DNA of 37,533 bases from positions 1 through 37,533 of the forward strand of contig CAJKKQ010000023.1 in assembly GCA_905200545.1 (NCBI GenBank), given 5' to 3'. This DNA comes from an uncultured Oscillibacter sp. Its GTDB lineage: Bacteria > Bacillota > Clostridia > Oscillospirales > Oscillospiraceae. Below the pieces are notes generated by a model. It did not search any database. It had not been told where the DNA came from and was given only the letters and a program-made list of their open reading frames with translations. Below are positions 7,919-15,098 of the stretch, one piece after another. A program made the translations under genes and the position numbers. Positions within the stretch are counted from its first letter, which is position 1; each line of letters begins with the position of its first letter.

Positions 7919-8799
7919 ATCCCAGGAAAATCATTCTCTGTCCCAATCCCAACCGGGACCGGGGCATGGAGGCCACCCATCGGGCCGAGCATCTGCTGCG
8001 GTCCATGGGCTTTCGGACGGTGGTGTGCTCCCCCTTCAAGGACCAGAAGGAGGGGGCCTTCGCCGACTACGACGTGCGGCCCCTGACGGCGGAGCTGCGC
8101 AGCGCGGATCTGCTCATCACCTTCGGCGGGGACGGCACCATTTTGCACCTTGCCAAACTGGCGGCCCTCAACAAGACCCCGGTGCTGGGCATCAACATGG
8201 GGGGCCTGGGGTTCATCGCGGAGCTGGAGGCCGGGGAGCTGGATCTTCTGAAAAAGCTCCGGGACTGGGACTTTGAGACGGAGGAGCGGATGATGCTGGA
8301 CGTCACCGTCCAGCGGGAGGGGCGCCAGATCTATCAGAATCTGGGCCTCAACGACGCGGTGATCCGGGAGGGCCCCATCTCCCACGTGATCCACCTGAAG
8401 GTCTCCTCCGACGGGCGGCACCTGGCGGACATCGCCGGGGACGGCGTCATCATCGCCACCCCTACGGGATCCACCGCCTACTCCCTCTCTGCCGGAGGAC
8501 CGGTGGTGGAGCCGGTGGCCCAGACCATGGTGGTGTGTCCCATCTGCACCCACAACATGCGCTTTTCGTCCTACGTGCTCTCGCCGGAGCACGTGCTGAC
8601 CATCGAGCTGGAGCGCAACGGCCGCAAGCCGGTGTACCTGTGCGTGGACGAGAGCCGCGCCTTTTCCCTGAAAGCCGACGACCGGATCCAGGTCCGCCGT
8701 TCCAAGCACACGGTGCGCCTGGTGCGGCTGACGGAACGGAGTTTCTGCGAAATTTTTGCCCAAAAAATGCTGCCGGGAGGATTTGACGATGAAAAATGA
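7915..8799 (+). CDS. nadK: NAD kinase
   Basis: The 294-residue protein phosphorylates NAD to NADP. The diagnostic GGDGT motif is at residues 71-75. NMGGLGFIAEL follows soon after, and GDGVIIATPTGSTAYSLSAGGP is the conserved C-terminal core. It overlaps tlyA by 4 bases and argR by 11, keeping the tlyA-nadK-argR-recN order of Bacillus and Clostridia. Confidence 0.97.
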   Translation: MNPRKIILCPNPNRDRGMEATHRAEHLLRSMGFRTVVCSPFKDQKEGAFADYDVRPLTAELRSADLLITFGGDGTILHLAKLAALNKTPVLGINMGGLGFIAELEAGELDLLKKLRDWDFETEERMMLDVTVQREGRQIYQNLGLNDAVIREGPISHVIHLKVSSDGRHLADIAGDGVIIATPTGSTAYSLSAGGPVVEPVAQTMVVCPICTHNMRFSSYVLSPEHVLTIELERNGRKPVYLCVDESRAFSLKADDRIQVRRSKHTVRLVRLTERSFCEIFAQKMLPGGFDDEK

Positions 8800-9238
8800 C
8801 CGCCAAAACATGATCCTGGAGATCATTTCCCAGGAAAATATCGAGACCCAGGAGCAGCTGCTCCAGCGCCTGCAGGAGCGGGGCATCACCTCCACCCAGG
8901 CCACCATCTCCCGGGACATCAAGCAGATGCACCTCATCAAGGAGCCGGTGGGCCAGGGGGTGTATAAGTACGCCGTCTCCGGCAACCGGGCCAAGCTGAA
9001 CTTTGCCGAGCGGCTGCGCACCATCTTCCGGGAGAGCGTCACCAGCATCGAAAGCGCCCAGAACATCGTGGTGGTCAAGACCATGCCGGGCCTGGCCAGC
9101 GCCGCCTGCGCCGCCCTGGACGAGATGGGCGTGAGCTATATGGTGGGCTCCCTGGCGGGAGATGATACGGCCTTTTTGGTGATGAAGGACACGGAGTCCG
9201 CCCTGAGCTTTTGCCGGGAGATCCATGAGATGATGTAA
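8789..9238 (+). CDS. argR: Arginine repressor ArgR/AhrC
   Basis: The 149-residue protein has a winged-helix DNA-binding domain with STQATISRDIKQMHLIK (residues 35-51). The C-terminal oligomerisation/arginine-binding domain contains GSLAGDDTAFLVM. ArgR hexamers bound to arginine repress arginine biosynthesis and activate catabolism. The start is ATG 8789, inside the nadK end, with GGGAGGA at 8775-8781. An in-frame ATG at 8756 would add unlikely residues. Confidence 0.95.
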   Translation: MKNDRQNMILEIISQENIETQEQLLQRLQERGITSTQATISRDIKQMHLIKEPVGQGVYKYAVSGNRAKLNFAERLRTIFRESVTSIESAQNIVVVKTMPGLASAACAALDEMGVSYMVGSLAGDDTAFLVMKDTESALSFCREIHEMM

Positions 9239-9301
9239 AGGCCGGCGGGGAAGACCGGATGTACAATCGCGCAAGGGGCCGCTGCCCCGGGGAGGGAGCC
9301 C

Positions 9302-10996
9302 ATGCTGGAGCTGCTGCACATTGAGAATATCGCGGTGATCCAGGAGGCGGACATTCAGTTCGCCCCCGGCTTCAACGCCCTCACCGGCGAGACCGGCGCG
9401 GGCAAGTCCATCGTCATCGACGCCATGGGGGCCGTGCTGGGAGGGCGCACCTCCCGGGACCTGATCCGCACCGGGGCCGCCCGGGCCTTTGTCAGCGCGC
9501 AGTTTTCCGGCGTTCCGGCGCAGCTGCCGGGTCTTCAGGAAAACGGCATCGCCCCGGACGAGGAGGGGAGCCTCCTTTTGCAGCGGGACATCAGCGCCGA
9601 CGGGCGCAACGTCTGCCGCATCAACGGCCGCCCGGTGAGCGTGGCCCAGCTGCGCGCCATCGGGTCGGAGCTTTTGAACATCCACGGCCAGCACGACGGC
9701 ACGCAGCTGCTGGACGAGGAGCGCCACGGGGAGTACCTGGACCGCTTCGGCCGGACGGAGGGGCCCTTTTCCGCCTACCGCGCCGCCTACGACGCCATGG
9801 AGGCCCTGCGCCGGCAGATGGAAGCGTTGCGGATGGACGAGGCGGAGAAGGCCCGGCGTATGGACTCCCTGCGCTTCCAGATCGACGAGCTGGAGCGGGC
9901 GCAGCTGGTACCCGGGGAGGAGGAGACCCTGCTGGAGCGGCGGAGCCTCCTGCGCAACGGGGAGAAGTACCTTGCCGCCCTGGCGGGGGCCGACTGTGCC
10001 TTAAGCGGCGGCGACGAGGGAGGCGGCGCGGTATCCGCCCTGCGGGACGCCGAGGAGGCCCTCTACGGTGTGCGTACCCTGAGCGAGGATCTGGGGAATC
10101 TTTATGAGCGATTGAAAGCGGCCCGCTGTGAAGTATATGACCTTGCCGAAAGTGTCCGGGACAAGCGGGAGGAATTTGACTTCTCTCCCGGGGAGCTGGA
10201 CGACGTGGAGGCCCGGGCGGATCAGCTGTACCGGCTGAAAAAGAAGTACGGCGCCACGGTGGAGGATATGCTTGCCTACCTGGACAAGTGCCGCGCGGAG
10301 CTGGACGCCATGGAGACGGCGGATGACACCCTCATCCGCCTGGAAGGGCAGATGAAAAAAGCCCGCGCCGCCGTGGACGCGGCGGGGGCAGAGCTGACGA
10401 AGGTGCGGCAGGCGGCAGCCCGGGTGCTGGAGGAGCGCATCCAGCGGGAGCTGCGGGAGCTGGACATGGCCCGGGTGCGCTTTGCCATCGACTTTGCCGC
10501 AAAAGACCCGTCCCCCGACGGGTGCGACGCCATCCGCTTTCTGATGTCCGCCAACGCCGGGGAGGACCTGCGCCCTATCGCCCGCATCGCCTCGGGCGGC
10601 GAGCTGGCCCGGATCATGCTGGCCCTCAAGAACGTTCTGGCAGAGCAGGAATCCGTGGGCACGCTGGTCTTCGACGAGGTGGACACCGGCGTCTCCGGCC
10701 GGGCGGCCCAGAAGGTGGCGGAAAAGCTGGCCCAGGTGAGCCGCCATAAGCAGGTGCTGTGTGTGACCCACCTTCCACAGCTGGCGGCCATGGCGGACAC
10801 CCACTTCTCCGTGGAGAAGGGGGAGCGGGACGGCCGTACCTATACCCGCGTGGTGCTGCTGGACCGGGAGGCCCGAAAGGCGGAGCTGGCCCGGATCACC
10901 GGCGGCGCCAATGTGACGCAGGCCCTGCTCCAGAGCGCCGGGGAGCTGCTGGACGCGGCGGAGCGCTACCGCAAGACCCTGGAGGCCCAGGCATGA
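9302..10996 (+). CDS. recN: DNA repair protein RecN
   Basis: The 564-residue SMC-like ATPase acts early in double-strand break repair. Walker A is GETGAGKS at residues 29-36. The central third (about 150-390) is Glu/Arg/Ala-rich and helical, the coiled-coil arms. SGGELARIMLALKNV is the signature and TLVFDEVDTGVSG the Walker B near residues 435-465. VTHLPQLAAMAD follows as the H-loop region. Start ATG 9302 is preceded by GGGGAGGGAG. Its stop overlaps the crcB start. Confidence 0.97.
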   Translation: MLELLHIENIAVIQEADIQFAPGFNALTGETGAGKSIVIDAMGAVLGGRTSRDLIRTGAARAFVSAQFSGVPAQLPGLQENGIAPDEEGSLLLQRDISADGRNVCRINGRPVSVAQLRAIGSELLNIHGQHDGTQLLDEERHGEYLDRFGRTEGPFSAYRAAYDAMEALRRQMEALRMDEAEKARRMDSLRFQIDELERAQLVPGEEETLLERRSLLRNGEKYLAALAGADCALSGGDEGGGAVSALRDAEEALYGVRTLSEDLGNLYERLKAARCEVYDLAESVRDKREEFDFSPGELDDVEARADQLYRLKKKYGATVEDMLAYLDKCRAELDAMETADDTLIRLEGQMKKARAAVDAAGAELTKVRQAAARVLEERIQRELRELDMARVRFAIDFAAKDPSPDGCDAIRFLMSANAGEDLRPIARIASGGELARIMLALKNVLAEQESVGTLVFDEVDTGVSGRAAQKVAEKLAQVSRHKQVLCVTHLPQLAAMADTHFSVEKGERDGRTYTRVVLLDREARKAELARITGGANVTQALLQSAGELLDAAERYRKTLEAQA

Positions 10997-11349
10997 GTGG
11001 ATTTTTCTTTGTGGCGGCAGGGGGCGCCCTGGGCGCGGCCGGGCGGTACGCCGTGAGTTTGCTGCCCTATACCGGGTCTTTCCCGGTGCTGACGCTCCTG
11101 ACCAACTTTGCCGGGGCGCTGCTCATCGGCTTCATCGTGGGGGTGGGCGGGAGCCGTAATGCCACCCTTTTCTGGAAAACCGGCGTGTGCGGGGGATTTA
11201 CCACCTTCTCCACCTTTTCCCTGGAGGCCCTGGGCCTGCTGGAGGAGGGCCGCACCGCTGCCGGGTGTGCCTACATTGCCTTGAGCCTGGGGCTGTGCCT
11301 TATAGGGGTCTGGCTGGGCCGGGCTCTGGGAGCCCGGGTGGGGGCGTGA
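10993..11349 (+). CDS. crcB: Fluoride ion channel CrcB/Fluc
   Basis: The 118-residue four-helix membrane protein has GGALGAAGRY near the N-terminus, TLLTNFAGALLIGF as helix 2 and GFTTFSTFS as the conserved pore motif. Fluc proteins export fluoride as dual-topology dimers. The start is in an ATGA overlap with recN, so expression is coupled to the DNA repair gene. No fluoride riboswitch precedes it. A strong hairpin follows. Confidence 0.93.
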   Translation: MSGFFFVAAGGALGAAGRYAVSLLPYTGSFPVLTLLTNFAGALLIGFIVGVGGSRNATLFWKTGVCGGFTTFSTFSLEALGLLEEGRTAAGCAYIALSLGLCLIGVWLGRALGARVGA

Positions 11350-11377
11350 AAGTCCCGCATTCCATCCAAAAGAGAAA

Positions 11378-11410
11378 AACCTGGCAGCCGGCTGGCTGCC
11401 AGGTTTCGTC
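11378..11410. terminator. Bidirectional terminator between crcB and the minus-strand small gene
   Basis: The 12-base-pair perfect stem 11378-11389 pairs with 11394-11405 (loop GGCT). On the minus strand it is followed by TTT and a T-rich tract, a good terminator for the converging small gene. On the + strand the T-run is weaker. Confidence 0.75.
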
Positions 11411-11426
11411 TTGTCTGTTTCTGATT

Positions 11427-11597
11427 TCAGGCAAAAAGTGATGCCAGGATCGCAATGATACAAATGAGGCTCACACCGCCGCAGAAAACGAGGATGACAT
11501 TTCTGACTTTTTGATCTGCTTTTACAGCCTTGTCGATCTCCCCTGAAAAAATAGCCAGAAAAATCGCAGGGATCAGAAAGTACCAATAGACCTGCAT
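11427..11597 (-). CDS. Small two-helix membrane protein, unrecognised
   Basis: The predicted protein has 56 residues: a first hydrophobic helix from the start (YWYFLIPAIFLAIFSG), a charged cytosolic stretch (EIDKAVKADQKVRN) and a second helix (VILVFCGGVSLICIIAILASLF). I do not recognise a family. ATG 11597 is chosen because the membrane helix begins right after it. The frame could also start at TTG 11645 with 16 extra polar residues. A possible promoter (TCTCAA/AGACTA on the + strand, 11663-11691) gives TTGAGA-17-TAGTCT on the minus strand. The coding sequence is more AT-rich than its neighbours. Confidence 0.55.
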   Translation of the reverse strand: MQVYWYFLIPAIFLAIFSGEIDKAVKADQKVRNVILVFCGGVSLICIIAILASLFA

Positions 11598-11662
11598 GTG
11601 ATCCGCCCCCGTTTCCGATTTGCCCGATGCGTCTGATCCCCTCAAGGGAACCTGTTTTTTTT

Positions 11663-11691
11663 AGACTATCATATTGCCGGGACCTTCTCAA
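11663..11691 (-). promoter_or_regulatory. Possible promoter for the small membrane protein gene
   Basis: Read on the minus strand, TTGAGA and TAGTCT are spaced 17 bases apart just upstream of the 11427-11645 frame. The -10 match is poor. Confidence 0.35.
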
Positions 11692-11800
11692 GAGCGTTTG
11701 CAGGAAATGGCGGGACTTTCCTGCGATTGCTTCGGCGCAAGCGGGCCTTTTGGGGGCAAGGCCAAACGAAAATGAGGCTGTGTCTTTTGATGATAAGTCG

Positions 11801-12415
11801 TTAATCCGTTGCCGCTGCCGCATCTTCCGTACCGGAAATTCCGCTTTCCTCCAACAGATCCGCGGGAATTGCGCTCACGGCCAACTGTTCTTCTTCGGGT
11901 AAGCTGTTGTACCAGTCCAGCCATTCCAAGGTCTCTTGGGAGAGATTTGCCTCGTTGATCCAGTTGTCTCCGAACCGCACCTGGCTTGCGGTTTCTTCGG
12001 TTTTGCCATCTTCTTTCCACTCCAGCGGAGGAGCAGATGGATTTGTCACCTGGTACCACGTGCCATCTACGATCAGAAAGGCCTCGCTCCCTCTGTCCAC
12101 GTAAGTAAATCCCGGCCGCCCGTCCGGGGAGAACTCGTAACACGCGTCCCCCTCCACAGCCTCGGGTTCCTGGCATGCCCGCACTTCCAACCCATGGAAC
12201 CATTCCATCACAGGGGCGGTACATACGCAGTCAGGATCATATTCTTCCGGTCCGATGACAAAGGTCCGCTGGATCCCCTGGGAGCAGAAAGAGCCGCTGA
12301 TCTGTATGGTTGGTTCTGGAAATTCGTACACAGTGGAAGCGTCCACCGTCTTTTGACAGCCTGTCAGCCCTAAGATACAGGTCAGGGCGGCGATCAGCGC
12401 CATCAGTTTGTTCAT
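11801..12415 (-). CDS. Predicted lipoprotein of unknown function
   Basis: The 204-residue protein opens with a lipoprotein signal (MNKLMALIAALTCILGLTGC), the lipobox LTGC placing the modified Cys at residue 20. The mature part is acidic and has several Cys (FCSQ, DCVCTAP, RACQ, DACYEF), suggesting disulphides outside the cell. It contains a WYQV-type strand pattern and ends with an acidic helix. No family is recognised. ATG 12415 is preceded on the minus strand by AGGAGG at a good distance. The upstream region carries an ECF-like promoter, so envelope-stress control is possible. Confidence 0.75.
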   Translation of the reverse strand: MNKLMALIAALTCILGLTGCQKTVDASTVYEFPEPTIQISGSFCSQGIQRTFVIGPEEYDPDCVCTAPVMEWFHGLEVRACQEPEAVEGDACYEFSPDGRPGFTYVDRGSEAFLIVDGTWYQVTNPSAPPLEWKEDGKTEETASQVRFGDNWINEANLSQETLEWLDWYNSLPEEEQLAVSAIPADLLEESGISGTEDAAAATD

Positions 12416-12453
12416 CTCGTTCAGCCTCCTTTTCCCATGTGCCTTTACTGACA

Positions 12454-12481
12454 TAGACGAAAAATTTTCTCACAGGTTCTG
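12454..12481 (-). promoter_or_regulatory. ECF-type promoter candidate for the lipoprotein gene
   Basis: On the minus strand CAGAAC (12481-12476) precedes CGTCTA (12459-12454) with 16 bases between. CGTCTA is a common -10 of ECF sigma factors in Firmicutes and also occurs upstream of the sigma gene at 18149, followed by TG in both places. Confidence 0.4.
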
Positions 12482-12554
12482 TTTTTGCCCCTGTGGCAGG
12501 ACGGACCTTTGTTCATCAGCCCTTCGCTTGAACAGGGACCTTTTGGCAGCCCTC

Positions 12555-12583
12555 TTGACAATCGACCGTTTATCGGCTATAAT
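12555..12583 (+). promoter_or_regulatory. Consensus promoter of the T-box/EamA/tyrS operon
   Basis: TTGACA at 12555-12560 and TATAAT at 12578-12583 both match consensus exactly, with a 17-base spacer. Initiation is expected near 12590. Confidence 0.9.
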
Positions 12584-12589
12584 CCCACC

Positions 12590-12861
12590 CGTATACAGCG
12601 AGGAAGAGGAGCAGTACCCGCCACGAGGCTGCAAAGAGAACCCCTGGACGGTGAAAAGGGGAGAGCGGACGGCGGCGAATACACCTTGGAGCTGGCACCC
12701 CAACGGCCCACGGGCCCAGTAGGCGTGCTCCGGGAGCGCCCGTTACCGCGCCGCCGTGTGATGGCACGGCATGAGGCCGGGTTTCGCGAGAAACCGGCGA
12801 ACCAGAGGTGGTACCGCGAAGTTCGTTCGCCCTCTGTCCCGGATGGGACGGGGGCGTTTTT
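12590..12861 (+). promoter_or_regulatory. Tyrosine T-box riboswitch
   Basis: Stem I is visible as CCGCC (12618-12622) pairing with GGCGG (12671-12675), flanked by AGTA (12613-12616) and GAA (12677-12679), the two halves of the specifier-loop S-turn. The codon right after GAA is TAC (12680-12682), which specifies tyrosine. The T-box motif AGAGGTGGTACCGCG is at 12804-12818. Its UGGU bulge (12809-12812) can pair with an ACCA tRNA end, as tRNA-Tyr has. A terminator follows: 12828-12840 pairs with 12845-12856, then TTTTT at 12857-12861. Uncharged tRNA-Tyr should stabilise the antiterminator and switch on the EamA and tyrS genes. Confidence 0.93.
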
Positions 12862-12905
12862 GCTGTAAAAAATGCGGCGGGTTTCGTCCGGAGGAGGAGA
12901 GTGCG

Positions 12906-13766
12906 TTGCGGGAAACAAGACGGGGCACGGCCCTGGTATTTGCGGCGGCGGTGCTTTACAGCATCGGCGGCCTTTGCATCAAGGTGATCCCCTGGAACGG
13001 CATGGCCATCAACGGCGGCCGCACCGCCATTGCCATGGTGGTCATCGGGATCTATCTGCTGCTCTCCCATCACCCCCTGCGCTTTAACCGCTGGATCGCC
13101 CTGGGGGCCCTGGCGGTGTTCGGCACCAATGCCCTCTACGCCGTGGCCAACAAGCTCACCACCGCCGCCAACGTCATCGTCCTGCAGTACACGGCCCCCA
13201 TCTTCGTGATGCTCTTCTCCGCCCTGTTTTTCAGAAGAAAGCCCCAGCGGCTGGACCTCATGGCCTGCGCGGCGGTCTTCGGCGGGGTGGCGTTCTTCTT
13301 CCTGGACAGCATCCAGATGGGAGGGGGAGCCGGAAATGTGCTGGCTCTGCTCTCCGGCGTCAGCTACGCGGGGGTGTTTCTCCTGAATGACCTGCCGGAT
13401 ACGGACCCCATTTCCTCGGTGTTCTGGGGAGACCTTTTATCGGCGGTGACGGGGCTGCCCTTTTTGCTGCAGGAGACGGTCTTTACTCCCACGGCCATCA
13501 CCTCCCTGGTGATTTTGGGTGCCTTCCAGGTGGGCCTTGCCTACGTGGCCCTCTGCATCGGCCTCAAGACCACGCCGCCGGTCACCGCCAGCCTCATCTC
13601 CGGCATCGAGCCGGTGCTCAACCCCATCCTGGTGGCGGTGTTCTACGGAGAGCGCGTGGGACCCCTGGCCCTGGTGGGAGCAGCGGTGGTCATCGGCGCG
13701 GTGGCCGCCTACAATGTTTTGAAAATCCGCTCAGCGTCCAAACTAGAACATGCAAAAACCATTTGA
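12906..13766 (+). CDS. EamA/DMT-family transporter under tyrosine T-box control
   Basis: The 286-residue protein has ten likely membrane helices in two EamA repeats. The first repeat runs from TALVFAAAVLYSIGGL to about residue 140. The second ends with PVTASLISGIEPVLNPILVAVFYGE, the typical EamA ending. DMT carriers move amino acids, metabolites or drugs, and substrate cannot be read from sequence. The frame stays open back into the T-box, so I set the start at TTG 12906, 7 bases after GAGGAGGA. tyrS follows after 18 bases under the same T-box, which points to an aromatic amino acid or a related compound as substrate. Confidence 0.85.
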   Translation: MRETRRGTALVFAAAVLYSIGGLCIKVIPWNGMAINGGRTAIAMVVIGIYLLLSHHPLRFNRWIALGALAVFGTNALYAVANKLTTAANVIVLQYTAPIFVMLFSALFFRRKPQRLDLMACAAVFGGVAFFFLDSIQMGGGAGNVLALLSGVSYAGVFLLNDLPDTDPISSVFWGDLLSAVTGLPFLLQETVFTPTAITSLVILGAFQVGLAYVALCIGLKTTPPVTASLISGIEPVLNPILVAVFYGERVGPLALVGAAVVIGAVAAYNVLKIRSASKLEHAKTI

Positions 13767-13784
13767 GATACGGAGGAAACGATC

Positions 13785-15017
13785 ATGACCTGTTACGAAG
13801 AACTCAAGGCCCGGGGCCTCATTGCCCAGGTGACGGACGAGGAGGAGATCCGCAACCTGGTGAACAACGGCAAGGCCGTGTTCTACATCGGCTTTGACCC
13901 CACCGCCGATTCCCTGCACGTGGGCCACTTCATGGCGCTGTGCCTGATGAAGCGGCTGCAGATGGCCGGCAACCGGCCCATCGCCCTCATCGGCGGCGGT
14001 ACCGGCTATATCGGCGACCCCTCCGGCCGCACGGACATGCGCTCCATGATGACCCCGGAGACCATCCAGCACAACTGCGACTGCTTCAAAAAGCAGATGG
14101 AGAAGTTCATCGACTTCGGCGAGGGCAAGGCCATGATGCTCAACAACGCCGACTGGCTGTTGAAGCTCAACTACGTGGACCTTTTGCGGGAGGTGGGCGC
14201 CTGCTTCTCCGTCAACAACATGCTGCGGGCGGAGTGCTACAAGCAGCGCATGGAGCGGGGCCTGAGCTTCCTGGAGTTCAACTACATGATCATGCAGTCC
14301 TACGACTTCTACCACATGTTCCAGACCGTGGGCTGCAACATGCAGTTCGGCGGTGACGACCAGTGGTCCAACATGCTGGGCGGCACGGAGCTCATCCGCA
14401 AGAAGCTGGGCAAGGACGCCTACGCCATGACCATCACGCTGCTGCTCAACTCCGAGGGCAAGAAGATGGGCAAGACCGCCTCCGGTGCCGTGTGGCTGGA
14501 TCCCAACAAGACTTCTCCCTTTGAGTTCTACCAGTACTGGCGCAACGTGGGCGACGCCGATGTCTTGAAGTGCATCCGGATGCTGACCTTCCTGCCCCTG
14601 GAGCAGATCGATGAAATGGACGGCTGGGAGGGCAGCCAGCTGAACACCGCCAAGGAGATTCTGGCCTACGAGCTCACCAAGCTGGTCCACGGCGAGGAGG
14701 AGGCCGAAAAGGCCCAGGAGGCCGCCCGTGCCCTCTTCGGCGGCAGCGGCGACTCCGAGCACATGCCCTGCACCACCCTCTGCCGGGCGGACTTCACCGA
14801 AGATGGCGAGATCGACATCCTGACCCTTCTCGTCAAGTGCGGACTGGCCGCCTCCCGGGGCGAGGCCCGGCGTCTGGTGCAGCAGGGCGGCGTCACCGTC
14901 TGCGGGCAGAAGGTGGCGGACATCGAGGCCAAGTTCTCCTGCAAGGACTGCTGCGGCGAGGGCGCCATCATCAAAAAGGGCAAGAAGGTCTATCACAAGG
15001 CCCTCCTGCAGGAATAA
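13785..15017 (+). CDS. tyrS: Tyrosyl-tRNA synthetase
   Basis: The 410-residue class I synthetase charges tRNA-Tyr. The HIGH-type motif is HVGH at residues 45-48. The KMSKS-type motif appears as KKMGKTASG near residue 230. YMIMQSYDFYHMFQTVGCNMQFGGDDQWSN forms part of the tyrosine and ATP site. A C-terminal S4 domain (ASRGEARRLVQQGGVTVCGQKV) binds tRNA. ATG 13785 is preceded by GGAGGAAAC. It shares the upstream T-box with the EamA gene. Confidence 0.97.
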   Translation: MTCYEELKARGLIAQVTDEEEIRNLVNNGKAVFYIGFDPTADSLHVGHFMALCLMKRLQMAGNRPIALIGGGTGYIGDPSGRTDMRSMMTPETIQHNCDCFKKQMEKFIDFGEGKAMMLNNADWLLKLNYVDLLREVGACFSVNNMLRAECYKQRMERGLSFLEFNYMIMQSYDFYHMFQTVGCNMQFGGDDQWSNMLGGTELIRKKLGKDAYAMTITLLLNSEGKKMGKTASGAVWLDPNKTSPFEFYQYWRNVGDADVLKCIRMLTFLPLEQIDEMDGWEGSQLNTAKEILAYELTKLVHGEEEAEKAQEAARALFGGSGDSEHMPCTTLCRADFTEDGEIDILTLLVKCGLAASRGEARRLVQQGGVTVCGQKVADIEAKFSCKDCCGEGAIIKKGKKVYHKALLQE

Positions 15018-15024
15018 CACAAAC

Positions 15025-15067
15025 GGCAGACGCGGGGCATGCGCTCCGCGCCTGCCTTGGCGTTTTG
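15025..15067 (+). terminator. Probable terminator after tyrS
   Basis: GGCAG (15025-15029) and CGCGG (15031-15035) pair with CTGCC (15052-15056) and CCGCG (15046-15050). Only TTTT at 15063-15066 follows after a short gap, so it may be leaky into the ABC-F gene. Confidence 0.5.
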
Positions 15068-15098
15068 TGAAAACCAAGCTTTTAAGAAAGGAACCGCT

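Noticed and set aside
10950..10993. Fluoride riboswitch before crcB
   Set aside because: crcB starts inside the recN coding end, so there is no room, and no motif is seen.
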